Assembly: GCA_022539475.1 (NCBI GenBank)
Contig: VCMS01000266.1
Coordinates: forward strand, 1-64,000
Source of the DNA: Gracilaria domingensis
Taxonomy: Eukaryota; Rhodophyta; Florideophyceae; Gracilariales; Gracilariaceae
Direction: 5' to 3'
Length of the DNA stretch: 64,000 nt
The notes beneath the pieces were generated by a model that saw only the letters and a list, made by a program, of their open reading frames with translations, ran no database searches and was not told where the DNA came from. Positions within the stretch are counted from its first letter, which is position 1, and every line of letters begins with the position of its first letter. Positions 30,354 to 42,100 of the stretch are shown here, one piece after another. The translations under genes were made by a program, and so were the position numbers.

Positions 30354-32096
30354 TCATCCGCTGCCCTCGTCTCTTCTACCGCACACCTCTTGCGCTGCGT
30401 CGAGGAGCTTTATGGCCGTTTCATGAACGTTGATCTTCATTCGTTGCGACCGGGAGCACAGTTTCATTGGAGCTAGTGAGGGCTGATGAAATCGATGGCA
30501 CAACAAATAGTTTAGATCACCCGAGTCCTTTCGCCGCTTCACGGCTTCGTTCCACAGCTCCTTTGCCTTGTGAATAATTGAGTCATCTCCTAGACGACGA
30601 GCTTTTTGCTCTATACATTCGAAGAAGTTCTTCGAGTCAGGTTCAGCCACTATTCTTGAATACGACAAATAGAGGGCTGCAGAAACAGAATCAAAGGGCC
30701 CGGCGTAGTAAGTGAATGGTTGTACCTCAATGAACGGCGTGTCCTGGCGTGCAAACACTAGGTTTCCGAGTCCAGCCCCATGAACCCCGAGGATAACATC
30801 GGCTTTCTGCATGATATCAATCTGCTCTTCAAATGATTTGTTTTCGAAGTATTCTACTGCAACTTTTAGTTCCAGATTCTTGTACTTCTCTTCTTTCGAA
30901 AGCTTCTCAATCCCGTCTGTAACAGCTCCAACGTTCACAATATCTCTGCCGACCAAGAATCCTGCTCGACTTTGCCACCCAAAGCGGTTTAGGATAGTGA
31001 TCTGAATCTCGCAACGGCCAGTTTCATTCCGCAATACAGAGGCCCTAGTTAAGCCGTGATCGTCAAACATCTTGGAACTCCCGAACCAATGTCTTCCAGT
31101 GCGAACATGGCTTCCCATTGCGTACGCGATAACTGACCTGAAGCACGCTTTATCGGTGCCGTTGAACATCTCTTTCGGAAATCGTGCTGTTGGTCGTCCA
31201 GGCAGCATAGCAGCAAGTTGTGGTACCCATCCGGACAAAGGCAGGTCTCCGGTTCGATCAGCAGTGAAAAACCCGGCGTACAAGGGATCCTTGTGAACTC
31301 TCTTTTCGCACCGTCTTTTCTTTGGGGCTTCGCACACGCTCCTCACTTTCATTTCAGAAGTACTTGGTCTCAGAACTTCGGAGGCGTAAATCATGGGAAG
31401 AATATCTGTGAGAAAATGTGGGATATGATACCGGGTTGGATGTATTCCGTATATATCCATACCGGCATTGACTTCATTCTCTTGATCGAAGTCTTTCTCG
31501 GATTTCATGTACGCCACTTTTAGAACGCCACATTCCCGCAAATGATATTTCTGAGACTTCATCCATGGATGCAATAAAACCGAACCGTCGCGCTTAAGAC
31601 ATGCGTTATGAATGCGGCATACTTTATCCTCAAAGTTGTCATCGTTCCAATACATCTCCAGCATGAAAGAGGGCTTTTCCTTCGGACGACGTTTAGGCTT
31701 ATGGGTCTTGAGGTAATCCGCCAAGGGAGTCTGAGGATCACTGTTCTTGTACAGGAACCGTAATCTTTCTCGATTCTTTTGCATTCTGCGCTGATTATCG
31801 GTTTCAGTCTGCACTTTTGTTACCGAAGAGAACCCTGCCCGTCGGATATCGGGAATAGGAAAAGCATCTGCACCACTTGTAGCTTGGTGTGCAATTGCTC
31901 CCCTAGACTCATCCACACTATAACTGTCCGAAACGTACTCGGATAAACCGGAAAACTCGACAAAGGCTCCGACAATTATAAAAATAGAAGCGAAGCGCAG
32001 AGCATTTTCAAGTTGAGAACTACCGAGGATACATCGTCGATACTTGAGATGATGTGAGGACGACCCCTTCAGGCTTCTATGTTTCGTCAACCTCAT
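30354..32096 (-). CDS. GT61-family glycosyltransferase (type II membrane protein)
   Basis: Start chosen at MRLTKHRSLKG (32096), 30 residues before the single hydrophobic span FASIFIIVGAFVEFSGL; the frame is open to 32213. A short cytoplasmic tail, one membrane anchor and a lumenal domain of about 530 residues give the topology of Golgi or ER transferases. The catalytic domain carries YGIHPTRYHIPHFLTDILP, a mid-domain GCEIQ-like stretch (RCEIQITILNR) and the family hallmark GVHGAGLGNLVFA followed by PFIEVQPF. GT61 includes EOGT, POMGNT2 and plant xylosyl/arabinosyltransferases; the sugar cannot be told from sequence. In red algae a role in wall or protein glycans is plausible. No break is seen. 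Confidence 0.8.
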   Translation of the reverse strand: MRLTKHRSLKGSSSHHLKYRRCILGSSQLENALRFASIFIIVGAFVEFSGLSEYVSDSYSVDESRGAIAHQATSGADAFPIPDIRRAGFSSVTKVQTETDNQRRMQKNRERLRFLYKNSDPQTPLADYLKTHKPKRRPKEKPSFMLEMYWNDDNFEDKVCRIHNACLKRDGSVLLHPWMKSQKYHLRECGVLKVAYMKSEKDFDQENEVNAGMDIYGIHPTRYHIPHFLTDILPMIYASEVLRPSTSEMKVRSVCEAPKKRRCEKRVHKDPLYAGFFTADRTGDLPLSGWVPQLAAMLPGRPTARFPKEMFNGTDKACFRSVIAYAMGSHVRTGRHWFGSSKMFDDHGLTRASVLRNETGRCEIQITILNRFGWQSRAGFLVGRDIVNVGAVTDGIEKLSKEEKYKNLELKVAVEYFENKSFEEQIDIMQKADVILGVHGAGLGNLVFARQDTPFIEVQPFTYYAGPFDSVSAALYLSYSRIVAEPDSKNFFECIEQKARRLGDDSIIHKAKELWNEAVKRRKDSGDLNYLLCHRFHQPSLAPMKLCSRSQRMKINVHETAIKLLDAAQEVCGRRDEGSG

Positions 32097-32213
32097 CTGG
32101 GTGCTAAGAGCTCCAACAGACAACAGAGGGTAACAATAACGACCTACTGAGCCAAAACTTCGCTCTGTCGCAGTTGAAGCAGAGAGCCGAGAAGTGGGGA
32201 TATGCGAGAGCAA

Positions 32214-33708
32214 GTAGCATAGAACCGAAGCATCTGCAAAAACAAAGAAGAGTCTGATTCGACGTTAATACCGGTAAGATTCTCTGCCAGACCCGACCTT
32301 CCAACGGAACAAAATACGAACGTACAAACAAGTTCCGTTTTGTGATGAAGATTGAGCTGGAACGTTTGAACGAACGGGTGGCATAACAACCAATTCGAGT
32401 AATAGCAAAAAAGCTGACAATTCGACGTGAGGTACCTTCGTACGCTTTCTGGCTGTCAGAAACATCTTTCTGTGGTCAAGACGGGGCATTTTTCTGTGGT
32501 TCTGGCCTTCATCTCTCCAGAAAGAATGTTTAACAACTGTGTTTCACGGCGCCTTTCAAATGTATTGAGAATATATTTTATCTGGCTTGGTGCGGAGTCT
32601 TGACAAAAGATTTCACCCGCCGAAAACGATAACGTGGCCGTTGAGCTCGGTGATGTCGAAACCGAACGCGAGATCAGTTCAAATTGGTTACATTATTAGG
32701 AACTGGAATCGAACCCTCGTGAAAAGGCGTTAGTGACTTTAGGCCGGCTCAAAAGAGAGAGCCGAGGTCATCATATTGCGAGATAGAAGGTGAATTCATG
32801 GAAGAGGGAGTTTTACCTGCTTCGATTCATTTCTTGGCAGGCGACGCAAAGCGGCTAGCAACTAACGTCAAGTTCGGAGCCAAGAGTGATTAACGTTGGA
32901 AAAGAGTAGAGTTTTCCAAGTACATGTAAGCAGGACGCCCTGGGCCTGGATTTGCAGCGGTTAGAAAAGCGGAGTTGTCACATCTTTGAGGTTGGTGTTG
33001 ATTCAAGTCCGCAGGACTTGACCCCTCAGCTCTAATGGAAATGTCGTCCCTCGACGGAAACGCAGTTGTTATTGCCGCTTTAGCATCGGCATGACAGTCG
33101 CACAGAGGGTGAGGGTGGGAAAGGAACCCAATGCGCACATATGAAGATCTTCCATTCCGCAACGCGGAGAAAATGAGTTGAGGTGTATCCCGTAGTTCAA
33201 GAGGCCAGAGGAAAGGGCGTTCGAACTTGGACAAAGTCTTACAAGAGCATACAACGGCGAAGCATTATTCTACCGAGAGTATCTACACCCGAGTCAGTTG
33301 GTCCACAAACGTCAGACCATCCAAGAAGTGGGTGCTGCCTATCATACTGCAGGTTTCGTCGACGCGAGCCGCTTCGGCATTGCATTCCCAGACCTGGTCT
33401 AAAGTCCCAGACAGGGGTCATTTCGATTCTCAGGAACTTTACAGCCAAGATAAGTCTGCTCATTGGCAAGTCCCGGTTTTGAACGTTTTTTTTTCTGGTC
33501 AACCAGTGGTGTGGCACCTGACCAACAGACTCGATGCTCTCCGGTTCTCTGTTGCGCAGAATACTGGCCGAACATCGATACTAATGCACACCACTTTTGG
33601 TACACTGTTTCCTTGCTGCCGAGGTTAGACAAAGCGCGGCGTCAATCTTCACGTGGTCTGCTTGCGTCCGGCACCCAGTGAAAATAAAATCTTTCGTCCC
33701 GTTGCACC
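32214..33708. other. Intergenic, nothing supported
   Basis: It lies between the divergent glycosyltransferase and hydroxylase genes and should contain both promoters. Frames of up to 133 codons occur on both strands but show no domain. A tRNA T-arm-like string near 32700 lacks the rest of a tRNA. Confidence 0.35.
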
Positions 33709-34785
33709 ATGAATCAGTCAGAGACGCTGAGAAAGCGTACACGAGGATCACAAGAGGAGTTAGAGAACGTCTCAAATAGCACTGTGGGATACGCGCTGAC
33801 AAAGAAGGTCGTTTCCCATCACGATACCCCGAACGATGCTTGGGTAATATATAAGAACAATGTCTATGATATTACGCTCTTTCTCGAGGCACATCCAGGA
33901 GGTGCTGATATCCTGCTTGAGAAACTTGGAAGCGACGTAACAGAAGCAATGAGCGGCGACCAACCAGGCAGCCATAAGCATTCTTCTTTTGCGTACAAGC
34001 TGCTATCGAAGTATAAGATTGGGCACCTAACTGGCGGCGACGGTGTTGAAGCGATTGACGGGAATATGGATCCAGTGACCGGCGAGCAACTAGTTCATTG
34101 GGACAAACCAATTCTGCACCAGGTTGGTATGCTCGGTGATAAATACTATCGATGGATCCATTCTTTTCCAACAACTGATCACACCGTTAAGATGTTCACG
34201 AATGATACCATTGAGAGTCTGACGAAGTGTCCATGGTATGTGCCACTTGTTTTCTGGCTCCCTATAATGGGTTTAGAATTGATGCACTACATCTATCTTA
34301 TTGGTGGTGTCTCCAACTTATCAACGGTAACTTTCGCCGGAATGTTTGGGATAGGATTCATTGCATGGCTGTTGTTCGAGTACTCTTTGCACCGCTTCGT
34401 GTTCCATATGCACACGACGGGCTACTACGCAAATATCTTCCACTTTTTGATTCATGGACATCATCACATCACACCTATGGACTTTGACAGACTAGTGTTC
34501 CCTCCGGTACCAGCGTTGCTACTAGGGTCACCAATATGGTACTGGGCCCCTAGGTTGCTTGGTGTGAACGTGGGATATCCATGGCTGCTTGGCTTTGCGG
34601 TTGGATATCTTGTATATGACATGACTCACTTTTGGATTCATCACGCTGTCCCAAAAAACTCTTTTCTCAAGCAACAGAAGAAGCGACATGTATACCACCA
34701 TTATTTTCAACACTCTGTCAACTTCGGCATCTCGAATCCCCTCTTCGACTACGTCTTCAGAACTATATCTGAGACAGCAGAATAG
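33709..34785 (+). CDS. FA2H: Fatty acid 2-hydroxylase (cytochrome b5 fusion)
   Basis: 358 residues, the usual length for the Scs7/FA2H family. An N-terminal cytochrome b5 domain (about 30-105) holds the heme-binding HPGG (in EAHPGGADILL) and a second His in SHKHSSFAYK. Membrane spans follow (VPLVFWLPIMGLELMHYIYLI; FAGMFGIGFIAWLLFEYSL). The di-metal His boxes are HRFVFHMH, HFLIHGHHH, HFWIHH and HVYHHYFQHS, all present. The enzyme hydroxylates the alpha carbon of N-acyl chains of ceramides in the ER, with electrons relayed by the b5 domain. The first ATG of the frame gives a normal N-terminus. No intron. It lies upstream of the POL5-like gene on the same strand, with a 650-bp gap. Confidence 0.92.
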   Translation: MNQSETLRKRTRGSQEELENVSNSTVGYALTKKVVSHHDTPNDAWVIYKNNVYDITLFLEAHPGGADILLEKLGSDVTEAMSGDQPGSHKHSSFAYKLLSKYKIGHLTGGDGVEAIDGNMDPVTGEQLVHWDKPILHQVGMLGDKYYRWIHSFPTTDHTVKMFTNDTIESLTKCPWYVPLVFWLPIMGLELMHYIYLIGGVSNLSTVTFAGMFGIGFIAWLLFEYSLHRFVFHMHTTGYYANIFHFLIHGHHHITPMDFDRLVFPPVPALLLGSPIWYWAPRLLGVNVGYPWLLGFAVGYLVYDMTHFWIHHAVPKNSFLKQQKKRHVYHHYFQHSVNFGISNPLFDYVFRTISETAE

Positions 34786-35432
34786 CATCCGTAAGCTCAT
34801 TTGACATTGAAGTCTATCGACACTATCTTCATTTTCGGTTGTATACTGCTGCATTTCAGTCTGTTCAGAGCCACGGATGGTGCGCACAAATGAGCGATTG
34901 AGCGCCGTTGCAGTGATTGCCTTCCGTTCGCTCTATTCACGAACGTCTAAACATCTTGTAACCCGCGGTTTAGGTAATGTACTTGTATTGAACTACACGC
35001 ATCGGGTTCCGAAGGTTACACTGATATTGAGCTCTATCATAGCATGATGTGCTTCAGTGTTACGAGGGATAGGAGGGTTAGCTGGTTAATCCCAAAACTT
35101 TCTTCGTCGAGCAAGATATTCCGGTTGTTCACGGCGAAAGTCGAAAAGGGCGCCTTTATTTAGTTTAGACGCGCTCGCACCGCTTTGTGAACGCTTGATC
35201 AATAAAAGCCACGTTTAAAAATGCACCTATCGAGACGACGGCGCGGGGGTTATCCTTCTATCTGTTCAAGATCATCCGATGAAACCTAGGATTTACGTCA
35301 TCAAGCGAAGCTTTTCTTAACCAGAACACAGCCTTTTTTGCTTTCCAGAGGCAAGGCAGGCCCTCTTCGGAACATATCGCACTCACTGCCAGATATTTCA
35401 TACCGAACCAACATCGAAGCGGAAGACCTCCG
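34786..35432. other. Intergenic region upstream of the POL5-like gene
   Basis: No gene seen. It holds the 3' end of the hydroxylase gene and the promoter of the next. Short A/T-rich strings such as CAATAAAAG near 35200 are the only features. Confidence 0.3.
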
Positions 35433-38400
35433 ATGTCACCTGCTCCGCGCCACTTGTCCCGAAGATTGCCGCTTTCTTCGCAGCAGCTTTCGGCTTTTGA
35501 CAAAGCTCGCCGTGCTAAAACCGTCGCTGAGAAGCGCGATGCAGTTAATTCATTAGTTTCTGCTTCGTTTTCTAAGGGTGTGTCTATACAAACAGATGCT
35601 GCAAAATATGTTCTCAATCGTCTTCTAAACGCCGTTTCAGTTTCTGCGAATCACACGCGTTTAAACTCTTCAACCGCCCTAATAGCTTTCATAAGAGCTG
35701 TGCAAAAAGCCGCTCCGAAGACCACAGAACAACAGATGATTTCCGCTATTTTGAAACTATATGGAACCGACGGATCCTTCGAAGTTGACTACCCGAGCGG
35801 TGAGAGGGAGCGTGCAATTGGAACTGTCACAGCATGTGCGGCGCTTGTACGTGCCTACGATGGAAAGTTGCAGCCCGCTACAAGTAAGGAGATCATTTCA
35901 TTATTACGACCATGTGCCACTGGAAACTGCGCCAAGTGGCAACTAGCAAATTCTTGCGTTTATATTGTGATTGAAGTTCTTCGAGCAAGCGGCTCGAGAG
36001 CTGTCCATGACGCTTGTGCGAAGAGCCTTTGGCAGTGGTGTGAAGAGCGCAAGGATTTTGATGATGGCCTATCCTTGGTATTGAACTTATTAAAACTTAA
36101 CATTGCCTCACAGAGCGCCATTCAACGAATCTACCCGGATTTGGATTCGGTGGCGAAAGCTTTAACTTCGACCTTTGAAACTGGTTTCTCACGTCGTTCT
36201 GGGGATCTAGAAGGAGCTAGCGTTGTTCCACTTTCTTGGAAGCTTGCTTTCGAGTATGCCTTTTCACCAGATGGTCAAAATCATCTTGGTAGCTCCAGGA
36301 AATTTTGGAAACGGGTGGTTTCAGAAGGTTTGATTCATTCTGGAGGAAGTCTGGAGAAGAAGATCCTGGCTCTTGATTTGTTGCAACTCACTGTTCCGCA
36401 TATCGAAGATGAGAGTACTTTTGAAGCTGTTTTTGATTCTTCGCTTTCTTCTTTAATCAACATCCTTCGCTCAAAAAGGAAAACTCGCGGGGATGACATA
36501 GTTGTGAAGGGTATCAAGGCTGTCTCGAAAGCTCGGCAGTACATGAACAAGTTCCTTTCTGGATTGGGAGAATCCATTGCGGAAAAAATATCACAATCTG
36601 CTCCCAGCAAGAAGTCAACTTCATTTTTGCAGTTGCTGTTTTTGTGGGGAGTGAGGAACGGAGTTATAGAGCATGTTTTTCCGCCTGGCAAGTTGAACGA
36701 AACGCTCCCAGCCATCAAGAATGAAGAAATTATAAGTCTCTTTTGCTCTACGATCAATGAATTTGCTTGTCCTAAAAGTGAAAAGAGTCGATTGAGCGTT
36801 CAAGCAATTCGTATGCACGCAAAGAGGTTTTCGTTTAAACTTGCGAGCATGTTCCCCTTTCTGGTTAACGATACCGTTCGAATTTTCCTGTTCTACGCTG
36901 TAAGTGATGATTCATGTTATCAATCACTGGTAGAAGGCAAAGGTGAAGTACTGAAGCTCGATGTATACAAACCGCCCTTAAACGCTTCGCTTGTGTGTGG
37001 TTTAGTTCCTCTGCCTTCTCCTCCAATTTCGTTGGATATCGCAGGTTCTGTTTTTGCGAAGCTCATTGGATTCATATCTGAGGTGCATAACAAGGACAAT
37101 AAATCTACCTTGGTTTCGTTTTGTTACGATCATTTGAAACTCATTCTATCATGGAAGGGGATAAGATTCCGAATCCAACAAGTTCTCGAAGGTGGAGACG
37201 AACTAGAAGTATCTGGTAAAGACTTTTCGGAAACTGTCGTGCATCCGGTTTTGAAATCTCTGTCTAAAGCTCGTCAGACTGCAAACAAAGGCGTAATCGA
37301 TGCCCTGCAGCTCCTGGCGGAGGTTTTGGGACTGGTTTTCTTCAGACCTTTTGTAAGGACAAGGCGACAAATTGAGAGTGGTTTCCGAGATCGTCGTTTT
37401 TGTATTTCTTCAGTCCAAGAAGTCTCTCAAGTTATATCTCTACTTCGGGATGATCGCAGGATGGACATAAGCGGCCAAGGATCAGGAAACAAAGAGAAAG
37501 AAAAACAGCCAGATGCGACGGAAAGGGTAACGAAACTTCTTTGTGAAATATGCGCTCGGTCTGAGACAGTTCCTAATCAGATAGCGCTGAGAGTCATTAA
37601 CGAGATGAGTTCATCTGTGGATGACCGTGTCGTCGCAGTGTTGTTCGATGTGATGGATGAAATCTTACAATCGAATAGGAGTCTTGGAGAATATGGAGAA
37701 GATGAAGATTCGGATGAGTTAGAAGAAGAAAATCATGCTTCGGCTTCTGATGGCAGCGACTCTGAAGAGTCCAACTCAGAAATGCAAGTCGATAGTGAAG
37801 AACATGAAGCTGAAACGAACATTTCTCTTCCGGAACGGGATGAAGAACTACCTAAAGCGCACCCCGTGGAAGTGGCCTCTGGGGAAGAAAGTGGCTCCGA
37901 CAGTGAGATTGACATGGATATTGATGATGAGGATCCTGCAGTGTTAGAGGCCCTGGATAAACGTCTCGTAACCCATATGAAACTGGTTCTAGAAGAAAGG
38001 AATTCTACCAGTCGAAAGAAACGAGGGCCACAAGCACAGTTTGCTGCTGTCCGGCGTATTCTAAGTGTTATTGAAGAAGTTGCCAAGAGTTTGCGCCTAC
38101 GACTGGCCTCTGACAATGATGATGGACGAACAGGAATTGTGTTTTTGGACTTGCAGTGCCGGTTGTATGAGTTTGTGATGAACGATACGAACTTCAATGG
38201 CCAATTCCTGGAAAACGTATGCAGTATTGTGTCGAAGCAAATGTTACTCCCTCTGTCTGTTTTCCAGGACAAAGTAGCAGATGCAGATACAGCAACACAA
38301 ATTGCCGGTCGTTTTCTCAATTCTTTGTCTCTTTGCAAGGTAGAGAGATCACTTTCCGACTCGGAAGTGCAAACTATATCGAAGTCAGCGGCATGCATCG

Positions 38401-39017
38401 TTGGGGTGGCGGCTATATTGTCAAAAGACAACTACGAGCAGTTCTTCCCGCAGTATCAAAAGTTGGCGGAGATCATGCTCAAAACATCATCCCCTATGCT
38501 AAGGCCAAGAATGCTTTCACCATTCTTTAGTAAGGCCCCTTCGTTATCTTTGTCTTTATTCTCAACGGTTATTGAGAATCTGGAAGGCCCCGAAGCTACG
38601 AGGAAGCAACTAGCCAGGGGTAGTGAGATTATCTTGCAGCTCGCCAGACTAACAAGGGAACGGAATTGCATTCCTGCGGAGAAATGCAAAGAGTTTTGGG
38701 CTTCATTGAACCAGTTTCTGCAAAAACATTGTGAAAGAGGGTTTAAAGGTTGGAATGCAGTTGGGATGGATAACATTATTCAAGCAATACTTCTTGGTTC
38801 CACCGAGAAATTAATGGTTCTTTCGAATTCCGATAGGGAGCGCTTTCTCACAGTTTTGAAAACGAAAGCGCCTCGGAGGAGCACACACAGATTGCAAAAG
38901 TTATGGCGTTCAACTTCCCCGGAAGTTAAGCCAAGTGAACTATTAGAAGATGGCTCTCTCCGCCATGAAGCAGATCTAGCGAAGAAGAGAGTTAGCAAGA
39001 AAAGAAAACTACAATAA
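35433..39017 (+). CDS. DNA polymerase phi/POL5 (MYBBP1A-like) nucleolar protein
   Basis: 1,194 residues in one exon. The body is alpha-helical HEAT/armadillo-like repeats: for instance KARRAKTVAEKRDAVNSLV near the start and FWKRVVSEGLIHSGGSLEKK with KILALDLLQL near residues 290-315. A highly acidic block at about 755-830 (Glu/Asp/Ser-rich) is followed by DPAVLEALDKRLVTHMKLVL, which matches the conserved segment after the acidic region in POL5/MYBBP1A. The C-terminus is basic (KKRVSKKRKLQ), a likely nucleolar signal. Family members are not polymerases but act in rRNA transcription and 60S ribosome assembly. It converges on the STAG gene, with 98 bp between the stop codons. Confidence 0.8.
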   Translation: MSPAPRHLSRRLPLSSQQLSAFDKARRAKTVAEKRDAVNSLVSASFSKGVSIQTDAAKYVLNRLLNAVSVSANHTRLNSSTALIAFIRAVQKAAPKTTEQQMISAILKLYGTDGSFEVDYPSGERERAIGTVTACAALVRAYDGKLQPATSKEIISLLRPCATGNCAKWQLANSCVYIVIEVLRASGSRAVHDACAKSLWQWCEERKDFDDGLSLVLNLLKLNIASQSAIQRIYPDLDSVAKALTSTFETGFSRRSGDLEGASVVPLSWKLAFEYAFSPDGQNHLGSSRKFWKRVVSEGLIHSGGSLEKKILALDLLQLTVPHIEDESTFEAVFDSSLSSLINILRSKRKTRGDDIVVKGIKAVSKARQYMNKFLSGLGESIAEKISQSAPSKKSTSFLQLLFLWGVRNGVIEHVFPPGKLNETLPAIKNEEIISLFCSTINEFACPKSEKSRLSVQAIRMHAKRFSFKLASMFPFLVNDTVRIFLFYAVSDDSCYQSLVEGKGEVLKLDVYKPPLNASLVCGLVPLPSPPISLDIAGSVFAKLIGFISEVHNKDNKSTLVSFCYDHLKLILSWKGIRFRIQQVLEGGDELEVSGKDFSETVVHPVLKSLSKARQTANKGVIDALQLLAEVLGLVFFRPFVRTRRQIESGFRDRRFCISSVQEVSQVISLLRDDRRMDISGQGSGNKEKEKQPDATERVTKLLCEICARSETVPNQIALRVINEMSSSVDDRVVAVLFDVMDEILQSNRSLGEYGEDEDSDELEEENHASASDGSDSEESNSEMQVDSEEHEAETNISLPERDEELPKAHPVEVASGEESGSDSEIDMDIDDEDPAVLEALDKRLVTHMKLVLEERNSTSRKKRGPQAQFAAVRRILSVIEEVAKSLRLRLASDNDDGRTGIVFLDLQCRLYEFVMNDTNFNGQFLENVCSIVSKQMLLPLSVFQDKVADADTATQIAGRFLNSLSLCKVERSLSDSEVQTISKSAACIVGVAAILSKDNYEQFFPQYQKLAEIMLKTSSPMLRPRMLSPFFSKAPSLSLSLFSTVIENLEGPEATRKQLARGSEIILQLARLTRERNCIPAEKCKEFWASLNQFLQKHCERGFKGWNAVGMDNIIQAILLGSTEKLMVLSNSDRERFLTVLKTKAPRRSTHRLQKLWRSTSPEVKPSELLEDGSLRHEADLAKKRVSKKRKLQ

Positions 39018-39115
39018 ACTGACAAGGATCGGATGGATGAGTCTAGTAGTAGCTGGATTGCAAGCAGTCGATGCTAAGAGGACAATGATAGAACAGAGCG
39101 CATATTTCACACCAG

Positions 39116-42100
39116 CTACCATCGTCTCAGTTGACGTCTCCGAACGACACTCTCTTTCGATTTTGGAGTCGGTTTCTCATTCCCCTTCCCGGGAGTGGAT
39201 TCCATATTCTCTTTACCGCGAAGAGGAGTCTCATCAGCATTAACAGGTAAATCAGACTTCGCAGAGGGCTGTTGACTAGCTGACCGTCTTGAGGATCGTG
39301 TTCTTCTTGACGTCCTTTGAGGTGACTTCTTTTCTTCGACAGTTTCTCTTTCGTCATCTTTGGGGACCGCCGGAGCTTCTTTCAAAGAACCATCAGAGCT
39401 ACCCGACTTGCCATTCCTTCGAGATTGTCTCCCGTTCTGCTTCCCTTCCGACTGTCTGCTAGTTGAATCTTTTCTCGAGTGCCGTCTCTGTGGCACAACC
39501 GCTTGCTCGGGTTGATTCTCAGGCTCCTTGACGTCATCGCTCCCGCCTACCTCCGAGTCAGAGTTCTTAGGTGATGGTTTCTTATCAGGACTAGTTTCTT
39601 CGTCATGTTGAGAGACTTGCTCGTGTTCAGCCGCTTCTTCTGCGGAAGATATGTGACTAGCTCTAGAATCCCCATGAATGAATGAAGGTTGATTTCGACG
39701 CTCATTTCCACTAACTGAATCGGCCGTTCCCTTCTGATAACCAGCATCGGTGCCCCGTTTCCGTTTCTTGGTAGGACTCAAATCTGCACTAGGCACTTCC
39801 CTACTCGGCCGTTTACGCAGAGCAACAGGTGAGTTTTGATACTCCATTATATCTCGCGCTACATCAGCTACCGTCGGCTCAGAGGGACTGGCGTCCTCTT
39901 CTCCCTCCTCAGCACCTGGCTCCTCTTCATCATCGATCTCATCACTGTCATATATCTCCATACGGGCATAATCAACCCTTTTCCGAACCCTTGAAGACTT
40001 TCGCACGTTAGCAGGCTGTGGGGGTGGGGTATGCGCTTTCGGCGTCTGTAACCGTCTTTTTCTCCTTCTCGAATGGCCACTTCTACCAGATGCCGGCCTA
40101 TCAGTCAGTTTCGAAAACGAGGGCACATCCGGTGTTTTCCCAGCCGCTACATCCTTAATCATAGATCGACAAATCTCCAAAGACTTTTCCAAGTCTTCGC
40201 TTACTGCACCTTTATACTTCAGCAGCTGGTCGTCTATTGCGGAAAAGTGTGCAATTGCCTTCTGGCCGTCTTCCTGAGAAATGCCGCCCACAACGGCAAA
40301 ACTAGCACTTGATAGAAGTTGTAACTTATCGACAAAATCTGCTTCCGTCGTGGACGACGAGCAAAAGTCCATTAGAGCTCGCAGAAGCTCCGTGGACGCT
40401 TTGGCTTTCAAATCTCGGCGATATGGGAACGACACGCAAGATTCTGCTAGTTCTCGGATGAGGTTTTGGTGCTCATCCTTTGGGCAGTGAAGTACTGCCA
40501 CCTCACCCAACGCTCTGATTATGTCTTGCGTAAGCGCTGTTCGTCGAACCTGGCGTTGTTGGAGGTAATCACGACAGACACGAGAAGACGTGTATTCGTG
40601 AACTTCTGATCCTCTTTCTTCTCTGTCTGCTTTCAGTAATACACCAAACAGAGGTAGATAAGATATGCTACGCGATAGCAATGACTGCAAGGACGCTTGA
40701 ACCAAACAAGCGAAAAAGTCTCGACGATCAGTTTCATCGGGAATCGAAGGGTTGCGGCTCCGTCTTGAGGTCCGAGATCTGTGTTGCTCCAATTCTGTTT
40801 CCACCAGCCTAAACACCACAGATCTCATCGCTTCCACCAAATCTGGTACAGAATCTTTGAGATTCAGAATGTCAACGTCAGGTGCGGCCATGGTATTTCC
40901 AGGATCTCGCTGCGTCCACGAATTATCATCATTACCATGTTCTTTTCTATTCCGCGACAGAGTGTCAGAATGATTAGGACACATCGTGCGCTGATAAGTC
41001 TGAGAGAGATTGGCATTGATCCATTCCTACAAATACGGTGCAGAATGTCAACAACATCAGCTCCATGCTTCCGGTACTCCTTCACTTCTTCAAGATCCAG
41101 TACGTCTTCCAGTGGCGTTTCAGACGACCCTGTGAAAGCCATTCGAGACTTAATCCTTGACAAGGACCATACCGCAAAAGCACATGCGGCTCGCACAGCG
41201 TCGAAAGTCACATGGGGTCCGAGCTCCGATGAATCCACATTGTTTTCTTGAAACAGTAAAACTTCTTTGACTGTTTCATACGTTGTGAAATCAGTGTCGA
41301 CCAGTTCAGCCAACACTCTCACTTGCAAAATAAGCGCAGCAATATTGTCTGGCTCCGCCTTTGAAAGATCAGCACGAACCTGCAGCGCGAGGTCTTTCGT
41401 AGCACGCTGACAACATAGCTGGAGGGCAGTACAAGTTGTCTTCTTCAAAGGATTCTGGTCGGACAGGAAATATCGCAAGGTTTCAGCGCATGCAGTAGTT
41501 ACTTTTTCTGATCCAGTATGTTTCAAAAGAACCCCAATAACGCGCTCCAATAAAGTAGAGAAGTAGCTATCTTGGCCTTGTTGCTCAAATGTCGACATCG
41601 TGAAATGTCGTGGAAGTTCAATGAGAGCACAGACTGCGGAGGAGTCAGATTGATACTGGTTAAGCAAACGAGGAAGTTGAGGTAGGAACTGCTTCGAAAG
41701 TAGTACCGAGGGGGTCTCAGGTTCTCCATATTCACCCTTCTCAACAATCTTTGCGCGATTTGAGTCACCGTTGCCGCTGGCCTCTGCGGCCGAAGCCAGC
41801 AGTATTCTACATAGCGTACTTCTTTCTGCATCAGTTAAAGACTCTTCGTCTTCGTTAGTAGAGCGCGATTCAGGACTTTCGATCAGGAGCTCCTCAAAGG
41901 CTTTCCAGCACCTCAGAGCGGGTAGATGATCCCAGACAGCATCTACTGTCAGAGCTTCATCCACGGTTTCATCTTCCTTCCGAGCTATTGCGTACAACAG
42001 CTCTTTTATATCGTCTTTCGACCGTTCTACCGATGGTATCTCCCGCAGAAGCGTATTGAACGGACCACCTGATGAACGTGGTCGGCCCCTCTTCTTGTAC

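Noticed and set aside
32690-32790. tRNA-like T-arm on the minus strand (GGGTTCGATTCC at about 32705-32716)
   Set aside because: The B-box string is good, but the T-stem does not pair and no acceptor or anticodon stem can be built around it.
33000-33035. Possible tRNA T-loop GATTCAAGTCC
   Set aside because: It is part of a small local inverted repeat (AAGTCC-GC-AGGACTT); no D-arm or anticodon arm with correct spacing.
33227-33628. 133-codon frame upstream of the fatty-acid hydroxylase
   Set aside because: No domain recognised, and frames of equal length lie on the other strand; probably promoter sequence.
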